Shown here in pieces: positions 27,219-35,062 of a stretch of 64,000 nt of DNA. Location: positions 1-64,000 of the forward strand of contig JAJPHI010000024.1 of the NCBI GenBank assembly GCA_021325355.1, in the 5' to 3' direction. The position numbers and the translations under genes are program-made. Position 1 is the first letter of the stretch; every line of letters starts with the position of its first letter. The notes beneath the pieces are model-generated. The model saw only the letters and a list, made by a program, of their open reading frames with translations. It was not told the DNA's origin and made no database searches. The DNA is from Pseudomonadota bacterium (GTDB taxonomy: Bacteria > Desulfobacterota > Binatia > Binatales > Binataceae).

Positions 27219-28000
27219 TGCTGACCTCGCTCTACCTCGATCGCGCGAGCGCCATCCATCGGCTGCATCCGGTGGTCAAGCTCTTTGGCCTCTTTGTCGT
27301 TTTCTGGTCGGTGTTCTGGGTTGATCGGCCGCTGGCGCTCGTCCCTATCGCGGTGCTGCTGATTCTCGCCGCCCAGGTCGCCGGCGCCTGGCCAAACTTT
27401 TATGCCTTCCGCTGGTTCCTCATCCTGATGATTCCACCGACGATGATCGAGTGGATGGCGGTCTATCGTCAGGGCCCGCCGCTCATCGATTTCTGGTTCA
27501 TTCACCTGAGCGGCGCGGCGCTCCGCTACGGCTTCGGCAAAGGGCTTCGCCTCGCGGAACTGCTCGCCGCATCGATCCTCTTCCTCTCCACCACCACGGT
27601 CGAGGATTTCAGCCAGAGCCTCATCAATCTGCGGATCCCCTATCGAGTGGCGTTCGCGATGAGCCTCGCGTTTCGCCTGGTGCCGCTCTTTATGGACTCA
27701 GCATTGACGGTGGTTCAGGCCCAACGGCTGCGCGGGTATGACTTCGACCAGGGGAATGTCTTCGAGCGACTGCGCCGCTACGTCCCCGCGATGATCCCCG
27801 TGTTCATGGGCGCCCTGCGCCGGGTGAATAATATGGCGATGGCGCTCGAAGCCCGCGGCTTCGGCGCCGGTGTGCGGCCGACCAACCTGAGCGCCTATTC
27901 GATGACTCGCCGCGACGTAGTCGCCTGCGCGCTCCTCATCGTAATCGGGACCGTCTATTTCCTGCTCTATCTGTATGGCTACGGCGCCGTCACGCCCTGA
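27218..28000 (+). CDS. ecfT: ECF transporter transmembrane T component
   Basis: A 260-residue inner-membrane coupling protein with about five to six hydrophobic segments. It begins with the family pattern SAIHRLHPVVKLFGLFVVFWSV, and the cytoplasmic coupling helices carry the characteristic short motifs: AQRLRGYDF (near 170) and ALEARGFGAG (near 208), both variants of the ARG motifs that contact the ATPases. Completes the S-A-T importer operon. The ATG overlaps the ATPase stop codon by one base. Confidence 0.93.
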   Translation: MLTSLYLDRASAIHRLHPVVKLFGLFVVFWSVFWVDRPLALVPIAVLLILAAQVAGAWPNFYAFRWFLILMIPPTMIEWMAVYRQGPPLIDFWFIHLSGAALRYGFGKGLRLAELLAASILFLSTTTVEDFSQSLINLRIPYRVAFAMSLAFRLVPLFMDSALTVVQAQRLRGYDFDQGNVFERLRRYVPAMIPVFMGALRRVNNMAMALEARGFGAGVRPTNLSAYSMTRRDVVACALLIVIGTVYFLLYLYGYGAVTP

Positions 28001-28080
28001 CGCCGGAGCGTTGTGAACGGTCCGCAGAACCTCCCTCGCGCTTATTTCACACGCGCGACGGGCGTGGGTTATACAAGCGC

Positions 28081-28587
28081 GTGACTCCCAAGCCATCGCT
28101 GGCCGGTCTGCCGCCGCCCTTCGACCAACTGCTCGAACGGTACGAGCGCGAGATCCTGCGATTTATCATGCGCACGACGCGCGATCGCGAAGATGCGCTC
28201 GATCTGTTTCAGGAGACCTGGATGCGCGCGTATCGCGCCTACCCGCAACTCAAATCCGCCGCCGACCTGCGTGCATGGCTTTATCGTATCGCGGCCAACC
28301 TCTGCCTCAACCGCTCGCGCGATCGTGCGCGTCGCGCCCGCGTCTTCGCCGACGGCGTCGCGCTGCCCGAACACGACGGCGTCCGGCGCGGCGACCCGCG
28401 CGAACACTGGCTCAGCGTGAAGAAACTGATCGAGCGCTTACCACGCAAACAGCAGGCCGCCATCATGATGCGCAAGGTGGCGGGGCTTGAATACGACGAA
28501 ATCGCGCAGGCCCTCGGTTGCAGCAGCGAGTCAGCGCGCGCCGACGTTTACCAGGCCATGAAAAAACTCAGGATGGTTGAGGAGTAG
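28081..28587 (+). CDS. ECF (group 4) RNA polymerase sigma factor
   Basis: A 168-residue sigma-70 family factor containing only regions 2 and 4. Region 2 spans roughly residues 20-85 with DREDALDLFQETWMRAYRAYPQL and LRAWLYRIAANLCLNRSRD; region 4 spans about 115-165 with LPRKQQAAIMMRKVAGLEYDEIAQALGCSSESARADVYQAMKKL. It would direct transcription of a small regulon. No anti-sigma gene is adjacent; instead the stop codon is only four bases before an Ada-like methyltransferase gene, so the two are almost certainly co-transcribed. The start is a GTG. The AGGAG of the next gene lies inside its last codons. Confidence 0.92.
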   Translation: MTPKPSLAGLPPPFDQLLERYEREILRFIMRTTRDREDALDLFQETWMRAYRAYPQLKSAADLRAWLYRIAANLCLNRSRDRARRARVFADGVALPEHDGVRRGDPREHWLSVKKLIERLPRKQQAAIMMRKVAGLEYDEIAQALGCSSESARADVYQAMKKLRMVEE

Positions 28588-28591
28588 TTTT

Positions 28592-29371
28592 ATGGACGAC
28601 GCGCTTCAACGAGAAAACGCGCTAATCGACTCCGTCCTTCCGCTGGCGCAGCGGCGAATCGCCGCCGCCCTGCGTCGTATCCGCCGCCCCACGGCGACGA
28701 TCGCCGTCGCCGCGACCCGCCTCGGCCGTCTGCTCGTCGCCGCGAGTGATCGCGGACTCCTCACGGTCCGCTATGCCGACGACGAGGACGACACGAGCTT
28801 CATCGCGGATCTGCGAAGGCTCTTCGATCTGGCCGAAAATCCGACCCTGGCCGCGGACGTCAGCCGCGAAATCGATGCGCTGCTGAACGGCTGTCCGGAG
28901 CCGATTACCGCGCGTCCGGTTGACCTGAGTCTCGTCACCAGCGCGTTCGAACGCCGCGCGCTGGCGCGGCTGCGCGCCGTGCCGCCCGGCGCAGTTACCA
29001 CCTATCGCGCGCTCGCCGCCGCCGCCGGATCGCCCGACGCGCAGCGCGCGATCGGGAATACGGTCGCCGCCAACCCGTTGGCCATCTATGTCCCGTGCCA
29101 TCGGGTCATCAAATCCGACGGCGCGATCGGCAACTATGGTGGCGGCGTCCAACGTAAAGTCGCCCTGCTGCGGGCCGAAGGCTTTGTCGCCGATGGTGCC
29201 GGTCGCGTGCCGGCGACCGCGGTCTACGGTCACCTCGGCACGCGCATCTTTTGCCGTCTCACCTGCGGTGCGGCGCGCCGCGCACGCCGCGAACGGATGC
29301 TGATCTTTGCCGAGCCGGCGCGGGCCGCCGCAGCGGGTCTTCGTCCTTGTAAGCTCTGTCGGCCCGGCTGA
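28592..29371 (+). CDS. O6-methylguanine-DNA methyltransferase with C-terminal Ada-type zinc domain
   Basis: A 259-residue protein with Ada parts in reversed order. Residues about 40-195 are an Ogt/MGMT suicide methyltransferase: RLRAVPPGAVTTYRALA, then the active-site PCHRV with Cys169, and GAIGNYGGG. Residues about 214-258 match the Ada metal-binding phosphotriester domain: GTRIFCRLTCGAARR, ending GLRPCKLCRP, with Cys221, Cys225, Cys253 and Cys256, the C-x3-C…C-x2-C spacing of E. coli Ada (Cys38, 42, 69, 72). The AraC-type DNA-binding domain of Ada is missing. Thus it may repair both O6-methylguanine and methylphosphotriesters but cannot itself be a classical Ada activator. Start at 28592 has an AGGAG site overlapping the end of the sigma factor gene. 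Confidence 0.88.
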   Translation: MDDALQRENALIDSVLPLAQRRIAAALRRIRRPTATIAVAATRLGRLLVAASDRGLLTVRYADDEDDTSFIADLRRLFDLAENPTLAADVSREIDALLNGCPEPITARPVDLSLVTSAFERRALARLRAVPPGAVTTYRALAAAAGSPDAQRAIGNTVAANPLAIYVPCHRVIKSDGAIGNYGGGVQRKVALLRAEGFVADGAGRVPATAVYGHLGTRIFCRLTCGAARRARRERMLIFAEPARAAAAGLRPCKLCRPG

Positions 29372-29382
29372 GACCGGAAAAG

Positions 29383-29413
29383 AAGCGACGCCGAGGGTCG
29401 CCCGGCGTCGCTT
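29383..29413 (-). terminator. Rho-independent terminator between convergent genes
   Basis: Perfect 11-bp inverted repeat AAGCGACGCCG (29383-29393) / CGGCGTCGCTT (29403-29413) with a 9-base loop. Read leftward the stem is followed by CTTTT, so it ends the glycine-zipper lipoprotein transcript; read rightward it may also stop the sigma/Ada-like transcript, though without a long T run. Confidence 0.75.
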
Positions 29414-29421
29414 AAAGCAAA

Positions 29422-29769
29422 CTATTCGGTTTCAGATTGCGATTTAAGCTGCTCGATCTGCTGACGCTGGTTCTCGATCTCCTGCTGCTGTTGCTGCAGT
29501 TGCGACTGCGTCTGGGCGTTGGCGTTCTCCTGGTTCTGCATCGAATTGCCTACGGCATAACCGCCCACACCACCGATGGCGCCGCCAATCGCCGCCCCGG
29601 CCGCCGGATGACCCACAGCGGCACCGATAATCGCGCCGGTGCCGGCTCCTAACACCGCGCCGATACCGGTACCCTTCTCACGGGTCGTCAGCGGTTGACC
29701 CGAGCATCCGCCGATTAAAAACGCTGTTGCCAGAACCAGAGCTATCGTTGCCAACCACGGTTTACGCAT
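29422..29769 (-). CDS. Glycine-zipper lipoprotein with Gln-rich coiled-coil tail
   Basis: A 115-residue exported lipoprotein: signal peptide ending FLIGGC (lipidated Cys22), a glycine-zipper region (GTGIGAVLGAGTGAIIGAAVG… AAIGGAIGGVGGYAVG, about residues 34-76) of the YMGG/17 kDa surface antigen type, and a C-terminal coiled coil rich in Gln and Glu. Glycine-zipper lipoproteins insert in or associate with the outer membrane; a stress-related envelope role is common but not shown here. The ATG at 29769 has a GGAG site at 9 bases; an 18-residue longer form would place charged residues before the signal peptide. Confidence 0.87.
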   Translation of the reverse strand: MRKPWLATIALVLATAFLIGGCSGQPLTTREKGTGIGAVLGAGTGAIIGAAVGHPAAGAAIGGAIGGVGGYAVGNSMQNQENANAQTQSQLQQQQQEIENQRQQIEQLKSQSETE

Positions 29770-30010
29770 AATGTCGTCTCCTCTCCCCTGTCGAAGCCGG
29801 TCATCCATAAAGGGATACGGCAAAGCTCTCTTTATCGTTTACCAAGCTCAGCCTCAGCACTTTTCGTACCGCAAGGACAGCGATGTTTTGGCATTTATGG
29901 GTAGTTTTGGATGTATGAAGACAAATCGGGCTTGAGCTGGGAGCGAATGTCGCGCGCACATAACGCAAAAAGGTTACACGAAAGCCTAACTGCGTCGATT
30001 CACCGCCATA

Positions 30011-31780
30011 TTACCATCCGATCGCCTGCGCGGCCATAACGACCGCTTGTTGCCCGCGTGGATCGGCGCCCCCGGACAGCAGTCCGCAGGCTGGATCGAA
30101 CCGACAGGCGAGCACGTGGCCTTCACACCAGGGCGGACGAACTTCGACCCGATGGCCGCGCGCGGCCAACTCACCGATAGTCGCTTCATCGATGCGGTTT
30201 TCGATGCGCAAGAGTCCCGGTCCTGCCTGATGGGGATAGAAGCTCGATGGGAAGTGCGCGGTCGAAAAGCGCGGCGCCTCAATGGCTTCCTGCAGGTCCA
30301 TCCCGAAATGCACCACATTGAGAAAGAACTGGAGCGTCCATTGATCCTGCTGGTCGCCTCCCGGCGTCCCGAAGGCAAGGAAGGGTGCGCCCTGGCGCGT
30401 CGCAATCGAGGGCGTAAGCGTGGTGCGCGGTCGCTTGCGTGGATGCAGCGCGTTGGCATGTCGCGGATCGAGGTAAAAGGTCTGGACGCGCGTTCCCAGC
30501 GGAAAGCCCAATGTCTCGATCACGGGCGAACTGGGAATCCATCCGCCGCTGGCGGTGCAGGCGACCATGTTGCCCTGCCGATCCGCCGTGGTGACGTGAA
30601 TTGTCCCAGCTCCCCACGAGCGCGGCGCGCCCGCAGGATCCTGGCGCAAGACTCTCATCGCGCGCGGATCGCCCGGCCGATGCTCCATCGAGGCCTGCGC
30701 CGGATCGATCAAATTGCGCCGTAATTCATTGTATTCGCGCGAAAGGAGGCCTCCGATCGGTACATCGACATACTGCGGATCGCCGTAATATGCCTCGCGA
30801 TCGGCAAAGGCGAGTTTGGCGGCCTCGACCAGCGTATGAATGTAGGCGGCCGAGTTGTGCCCCATTTTCGCGAGGTCGAACCCTTCGAGAAGTCTGAGCT
30901 GCTGGAGGAATACCGGTCCCTGCGACCACGGCTGGCATTTATGGACGGTCACGCCGTGATAATCGACGCTCAAGGGCTCCTCGATCCGCGTGGTAAATTC
31001 CGCCAGGTCCGCGGCCTCGAGCAGACCGCCCTGGGCGTCCGACCAGGCGACGATCTCGCGAGCGATATCGCCCCGGTAGAAACGGTCGCGCGCAGCGTCG
31101 ATCGCGGCTTCGCGACCACGGTTGCGGGCCGCCGCTTCGGCCTCGAGCAGACGGCGAAAGCATTTCGCGAGGGCCGGATTTCTGATGATCGTTCCTGGTT
31201 CCGGCAGCTTCCCCTCGGGCAGATAGATCGCCGCCGTCGACGGCCATTCTTCGCGGAATTTGCGTTGATTTGCTCGGAGCGACGCGCGGCCAATCAAACC
31301 CGACAGGTCCTGCGGGCTCTCCCCATGTCCGCTCAAACCCGCATGCATCGGCATGCCGTCCTCGCATAGCGCGCAGGCCGGCTCGACGACCTCGGCCAGA
31401 CTCATCGTGCCGAAATGCTTCAGTGCGCATGCCAGCGCGTCAAATGCCGCGGGCACCCCGGCCGCGAGCAGGCCCTCGCCAGGAATGAGGTCAAGGCCGC
31501 GGGATTGGAAAAACGCGATCGTGGCGCGCGAGGGTGCGGTCATGTTGCCGTTAATCGCGACTACTTTGCGCGCGGCTGCATCATAAATGAGCATCGGCGC
31601 TTCACCGCCGATCGTATGCATATGCGGATTGACGACGCCCTCGACCAAAGTCGCCGCAACCGCAGCGTCGATCGCGTTGCCGCCACGCGCAAACATTCGC
31701 GCGCCCGCGGCGGCCGAGAGATAATGCTCGGTCGCAACCATCGCCACCCGGCCCATGATTAGCGGATATATTGTGGTCAT
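30011..31780 (-). CDS. Gamma-glutamyltransferase family protein (Ntn hydrolase), no signal peptide
   Basis: A 589-residue member of the GGT family, which cleaves gamma-glutamyl amides or related acyl groups after autoprocessing. The N-terminal part has the family pattern EHYLSAAAGARMFARGGNAIDAAVAA; the self-cleavage/nucleophile site is Thr393 in GAGTIHVTTAD, and GIPP-region equivalents with FGTPGGDQQDQ follow. There is no signal peptide, unlike periplasmic GGT used in glutathione turnover, so a cytoplasmic catabolic acylase role (glutaryl- or other amide substrates) is equally likely. Its ATG overlaps the TGA of a 61-codon frame upstream. Confidence 0.88.
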   Translation of the reverse strand: MTTIYPLIMGRVAMVATEHYLSAAAGARMFARGGNAIDAAVAATLVEGVVNPHMHTIGGEAPMLIYDAAARKVVAINGNMTAPSRATIAFFQSRGLDLIPGEGLLAAGVPAAFDALACALKHFGTMSLAEVVEPACALCEDGMPMHAGLSGHGESPQDLSGLIGRASLRANQRKFREEWPSTAAIYLPEGKLPEPGTIIRNPALAKCFRRLLEAEAAARNRGREAAIDAARDRFYRGDIAREIVAWSDAQGGLLEAADLAEFTTRIEEPLSVDYHGVTVHKCQPWSQGPVFLQQLRLLEGFDLAKMGHNSAAYIHTLVEAAKLAFADREAYYGDPQYVDVPIGGLLSREYNELRRNLIDPAQASMEHRPGDPRAMRVLRQDPAGAPRSWGAGTIHVTTADRQGNMVACTASGGWIPSSPVIETLGFPLGTRVQTFYLDPRHANALHPRKRPRTTLTPSIATRQGAPFLAFGTPGGDQQDQWTLQFFLNVVHFGMDLQEAIEAPRFSTAHFPSSFYPHQAGPGLLRIENRIDEATIGELAARGHRVEVRPPWCEGHVLACRFDPACGLLSGGADPRGQQAVVMAAQAIGW

Positions 31781-31962
31781 TGATTAAATCTCTCCCGAAT
31801 CGTGATCAGCTTCTGCCCGTTCGCGCTATGACGATGAAGCGATTGCTCAGGCGGGGTTTCGTGAGTAACGACACGCGCGAGGATCCAAAACGGTCCGGCG
31901 GCATCGGAATCTTTTCGCTTTCTGCAAATAATCGGGGTTGATTGTTCAGACATTAAGCACAA
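31777..31962 (-). CDS. Possible small protein overlapping the GGT-family gene start
   Basis: A 61-codon frame whose TGA overlaps the ATG of the GGT-family gene (ATGA). The sequence (for example SEQSTPIICRKRKDSDAAGPFW) matches no family I recognise, has no clear ribosome-binding site and has ordinary base composition. It could be a leader that couples translation, or chance. Confidence 0.2.
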   Translation of the reverse strand: MCLMSEQSTPIICRKRKDSDAAGPFWILARVVTHETPPEQSLHRHSANGQKLITIRERFNQ

Positions 31963-31968
31963 TTAATC

Positions 31969-31999
31969 TTGTGGATAAGCAAAATAGCCATCTTATAGT
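31969..31999 (+). promoter_or_regulatory. Candidate promoter of the 67-residue orphan gene
   Basis: TTGTGG (31969-31974) and TATAGT (31994-31999) with a 19-base spacer in a locally AT-rich stretch, about 78 bases upstream of the start codon. The -10 matches five of six consensus bases; the -35 only three, and the spacing is at the long limit. Confidence 0.3.
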
Positions 32000-32076
32000 C
32001 CGGTCCATACCTTGCTACAACTGTTTAGTGGGGTTGAGGTCCACCCGAAAGGGTTGAAAAGAGGAAAGGCGCTACC

Positions 32077-32280
32077 ATGGAAAATATCGCAAGTAACGAC
32101 GTGGTGGGTCGGAGGTGCCTGCTGCTCAAGCCGGTGCGCGACCACGACGGTGTGGCACGCTTCAAAGAGAAACCGATAATCGTGCGCGAGGTCAACAACC
32201 TCGGTCGGCGCATGTTCCTGGTGAAATTCGCCGACGGCGGCACTACGTTCCTGTTCCCCGAAGAGGTCAACGTCGAGTAG
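32077..32280 (+). CDS. Small uncharacterised protein (67 residues)
   Basis: A short gene with a good GAGGAAAGG ribosome-binding region before its ATG. The product has no signal peptide, no transmembrane segment and no cysteine cluster (one Cys near residue 14). It is rich in alternating hydrophobic/charged residues (GRRMFLVKFADGGTTFLFPEEV), consistent with a small beta-barrel such as an SH3-like fold. I do not recognise the family. It stands alone between the GGT-family gene and a convergent Nudix gene that ends 7 bases from it. Confidence 0.7.
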   Translation: MENIASNDVVGRRCLLLKPVRDHDGVARFKEKPIIVREVNNLGRRMFLVKFADGGTTFLFPEEVNVE

Positions 32281-32287
32281 TCCTCGA

Positions 32288-32845
32288 CTACTCTGCCGAC
32301 TTAACCACCTGAGACTCCGAGGGATCCTTGTGCAGAAAGGCATCGACGTGATGGAGCGCGGCGATGGTTTTGGCATCAACGATGGCGCCCTGCCGAACCA
32401 TCGCCAGCGCCGCCTTCAGCTCGACGCGCACGAGACGGATGACCTCGTCCGGGTCGGCCTGGCCTGAGACTGCAACCAGGTCGCGCGCCAGAAATAGCTC
32501 AATTCGTTCATCACAAAAGCTCGGGATCGTGTAGATCGCACCCAAACGGTGCCAGGTTGCCGCGCCCAGTCCGGTCTCCTCGGCTAATTCGCGTTTGGCA
32601 CATTCGAGATACGACTCCCCCTCCTTGCGGCAGCCCGCAGGTATTTCGCGGTACCATCCGCCCACGGCGTGGCGATACTGCGTCAGCAGGACGATAGCTT
32701 CGCGCTCGTCCATGGCGACAATCGCGCTCGCCCCAGGATGACGGATGACGGGGAGTTCGAGGGTCATCCCGTTCGGCAGTAAGGCCTCCTCGAGGCCGAG
32801 ATCAATCACTCCGATTTTACAGACCGGACGCCGCGATGGGCTCAT
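32288..32845 (-). CDS. Nudix hydrolase (ADP-ribose pyrophosphatase-like)
   Basis: A 185-residue hydrolase of nucleoside diphosphate derivatives. The Nudix box is perfect: Gly71-x5-Glu77-x7-REUxEExGU, reading GCRKEGESYLECAKRELAEETGL (residues 71-93), and it is preceded by QYRHAVGGWYREIPAG, the pattern seen in ADP-ribose and ADP-sugar pyrophosphatases. Magnesium would be bound by the Glu residues of the box. The next gene on the same strand, the ferritin-like gene, lies 62 bases upstream. Confidence 0.92.
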   Translation of the reverse strand: MSPSRRPVCKIGVIDLGLEEALLPNGMTLELPVIRHPGASAIVAMDEREAIVLLTQYRHAVGGWYREIPAGCRKEGESYLECAKRELAEETGLGAATWHRLGAIYTIPSFCDERIELFLARDLVAVSGQADPDEVIRLVRVELKAALAMVRQGAIVDAKTIAALHHVDAFLHKDPSESQVVKSAE

Positions 32846-32907
32846 CAGCCGAGCATGACCAAGCGCGGTGTAGCTTGCAATCTCGGCTGATGACTCGGAG
32901 GTTGCGG

Positions 32908-33540
32908 TCAGCGGGCGGCCGCCGCCACTTCATCCGGCGGAGGCGTTTTTTGCGCACTCTCCAGCGCGAGCTGCGAAAGCGTCTTTTGCGCCCACTGCAG
33001 GTGATCCGTCTCCTGCCTGCGCACTTCGCGTACGGCCCGGGCGGCCGCTTTCTTGAGGCCGGCGTCGGCGATGCGATCGGTCAAGGTCGCGAGCGTTTCC
33101 CAGTTCCAGTGATCTTTGGTCTCGGCCAGGACGAGGTTTTCGACATTGTTCAGATCGAGCATGTCGCGCGGCACCTGCGTCGAAATGAGGCCTTCGGCCT
33201 TATGTTCCGCCGCTTTGGCCGAAGGACTCGGCCGGTCGCGTTCGACGCCCGCCGCCGCGAGGAGCTGTTCGCAGAGCTCGACGTGCCGTTCCGTCTGCGC
33301 CAGGAACTGTTCAAGCTTGCCGCGCAGATTCTCATGCATCAGATCGTCGAGCGCCTTTTCGTACAACTGGACGCCGCCGTGCTCAACCGCGAGCATCGCG
33401 CGGAGGAAGTCGCTAAGCCATTCCGGATTGATGCCGCGGCGGCGGCTGGAGGGGGTACGGTTGCGTGACGACCCGTTTGCGACGCGGCGCCGGGCAGGCG
33501 GCGCCTGCCGACCGTTGTTGTTGGTGTGGGATTTTTTCAT
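32908..33540 (-). CDS. Ferritin-like four-helix protein
   Basis: A 210-residue soluble protein with a basic, disordered N-terminus (about 35 residues rich in Arg, Ser and Asn) followed by four long helices. Glu/His pairs at helix positions resemble a di-iron site: AVEHGGVQLYEKAL, TERHVELCEQ, ETKDHWNWETLA and RRQETDHLQWA. This is the ferritin/rubrerythrin or DUF892-like arrangement, probably for iron or peroxide handling; the basic tail could bind DNA or RNA as in Dps (inference). The ATG at 33540 with a GGAG site is used; a 31-residue longer form is unsupported. Confidence 0.72.
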   Translation of the reverse strand: MKKSHTNNNGRQAPPARRRVANGSSRNRTPSSRRRGINPEWLSDFLRAMLAVEHGGVQLYEKALDDLMHENLRGKLEQFLAQTERHVELCEQLLAAAGVERDRPSPSAKAAEHKAEGLISTQVPRDMLDLNNVENLVLAETKDHWNWETLATLTDRIADAGLKKAAARAVREVRRQETDHLQWAQKTLSQLALESAQKTPPPDEVAAAAR

Positions 33541-33918
33541 CGCCGACTCCGCAGAAAATTCACGGTTGAATTCCGCCCAGAGACGCGATCCGCCGCTGGC
33601 GCATCGATAGCGCATCGCAGACGAGCCGCGCATCGGGCGGAAGCTTCCCGCGAGTTTTACTGGCGCAAGCGCAATGCCAGCTATCGGCGAAGCGCGCGAC
33701 TTACGAGACCGGCAGCACGCGCCCGCAGCGGCAAACGGCGATGCGGCCGCGTTGACAGTGCGCGCACTCGATCAATAACATCGCATAAATATTGGCGAAG
33801 GCGTGAAATCATTAATAGGGTGCTGTTACAGGGCGCCGAGCGGCTGGTTCAACGCGCGGTCCCTGACTGGCGCGCCGCCTTCAGCATTCAACTGGGACGT
33901 TATTTTTGCGGTCAACAA
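33541..33918. other. Intergenic region before tRNA-Gln
   Basis: About 380 bases between the leftward ferritin-like gene and tRNA-Gln. It must carry the promoter of the tRNA-prs-rplY unit and of the ferritin-like gene, but I see no convincing -35/-10 pair; the only AT-rich segment is around 33775-33820. An open frame running through this region and the tRNA is not coding. Confidence 0.4.
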
Positions 33919-33994
33919 TGGGCGGTCGCCAAGCTGGTAAGGCACCAGGCTTTGGACCTGGCATTCGAAGGTTCGAATCCTTCCCGCCCAGCCA
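33919..33994 (+). tRNA. tRNA-Gln (anticodon TTG)
   Basis: Cloverleaf complete: acceptor TGGGCGG (33919-33925) pairs with CCGCCCA (33984-33990), discriminator G and encoded CCA. Anticodon stem CCAGG/CCTGG with loop CTTTGGA gives TTG at 33952-33954; T arm GAAGG-TTCGAAT-CCTTC is perfect. It precedes prs and rplY, a widely conserved bacterial arrangement. Confidence 0.96.
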
Positions 33995-34070
33995 ACGGGA
34001 TTAGGGGGCGATGGCGAGCAGTCGCGGCGCAGCACAAGAGGAATGGGTTCTCGAACCCGCGGAGACGACC

Positions 34071-35030
34071 ATGCCTGAGCGGGCAAAGGACGAGCTCGAA
34101 ATCTTCACGGGCAACTCGAATCCGGCATTGGCCCGGGAGATCGCGGAGCATCTGCAGGTCAAGCTCGGGCAACTCGACGTCGGTCGCTTCCCGGACGGCG
34201 AAGTGCTGGTCGAGGTGCGGGAGAACGTGCGCGGAGGCGATTGTTTCGTCATCCAGTCCACCTGCACGCCGCCCAACGAAAACCTGATGGAGCTGCTGCT
34301 GGTGATGGACGCGCTGCGGCGCGCCTCGGCGAAGCGGATCACCGCCGTCATTCCGTACTTCGGCTATGCGCGGCAAGATCGCAAAGTGGCGCCACGCGTG
34401 CCGATCAGCGCCAAACTGGTCGCCGACCTGATAACCGCGGCCGGCGCGCAACGGGTGTTGACCGTCGATCTGCACGCGGGCCAGATCCAGGGCTTTTTCA
34501 ATATCCCGGTGGATAACCTCTACGCGATGCCGGTGCTGGTGCATTATCTGCGCAAGCGTCTCGATTCGCAGCGGGTGACGGTAATCTCGCCGGACGCTGG
34601 CGGCGTCGAGCGGGCGCGTGCTTTCGCCCGCCGCCTCAACGCCGATCTCGCGATCATCGACAAGCGCCGTCAGCGGGCCAGCGAGGTCGCCGAGATGCGT
34701 CTCGTGGGCGACGTCCGCGACGCACTGGCGCTGCTGGTCGATGACATGATCGACACTGCCGGCACCATGACCGAAGCGGCGAAGGTGGCGCTGGCCGCCG
34801 GCGCTTCGCAGGTGATGGCCTGCGCGACCCATCCGATTTTGTCCGACCCGGCGTGCGAACGGCTGAGCCATTCGCCGATTACCGAACTTATCGTGACCAA
34901 CAGCATCCCGCTCAAGACCAAGGCGCAGGCGGAGTTGCCGTCGCTCAAGGTGCTGTCGGTCGGCGGCCTCATTGCCGAGGCGATCCGCCGTATCCATAAC
35001 GAAGAATCCGTCAGCTCCCTGTTCAACTGA
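34071..35030 (+). CDS. prs: Ribose-phosphate pyrophosphokinase (PRPP synthase)
   Basis: Makes phosphoribosyl pyrophosphate from ribose 5-phosphate and ATP for nucleotide, His and Trp synthesis. The 319-residue protein has [19 protein letters not shown] at the N-terminus, RFPDGE, the flexible loop and ATP site [32 protein letters not shown], and the PRPP-binding loop [12 protein letters not shown]. The ATG at 34071 has GGAG six bases before it; the longer frame starting 60 bases upstream adds residues without family similarity. Follows tRNA-Gln and precedes rplY by 32 bases. Confidence 0.97.
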   Translation: MPERAKDELEIFTGNSNPALAREIAEHLQVKLGQLDVGRFPDGEVLVEVRENVRGGDCFVIQSTCTPPNENLMELLLVMDALRRASAKRITAVIPYFGYARQDRKVAPRVPISAKLVADLITAAGAQRVLTVDLHAGQIQGFFNIPVDNLYAMPVLVHYLRKRLDSQRVTVISPDAGGVERARAFARRLNADLAIIDKRRQRASEVAEMRLVGDVRDALALLVDDMIDTAGTMTEAAKVALAAGASQVMACATHPILSDPACERLSHSPITELIVTNSIPLKTKAQAELPSLKVLSVGGLIAEAIRRIHNEESVSSLFN

Positions 35031-35062
35031 AGAGCTGAGCGCAAAGGCGAGTTTCAAAACGC

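Noticed and set aside
29437-29652. Gln/Leu-rich repeat on the strand opposite the lipoprotein
   Set aside because: It is the antisense of the lipoprotein's Gln-rich coiled coil.
33526-34287. Forward open frame through the tRNA-Gln gene
   Set aside because: It reads through a tRNA and into prs in another frame; no family similarity.
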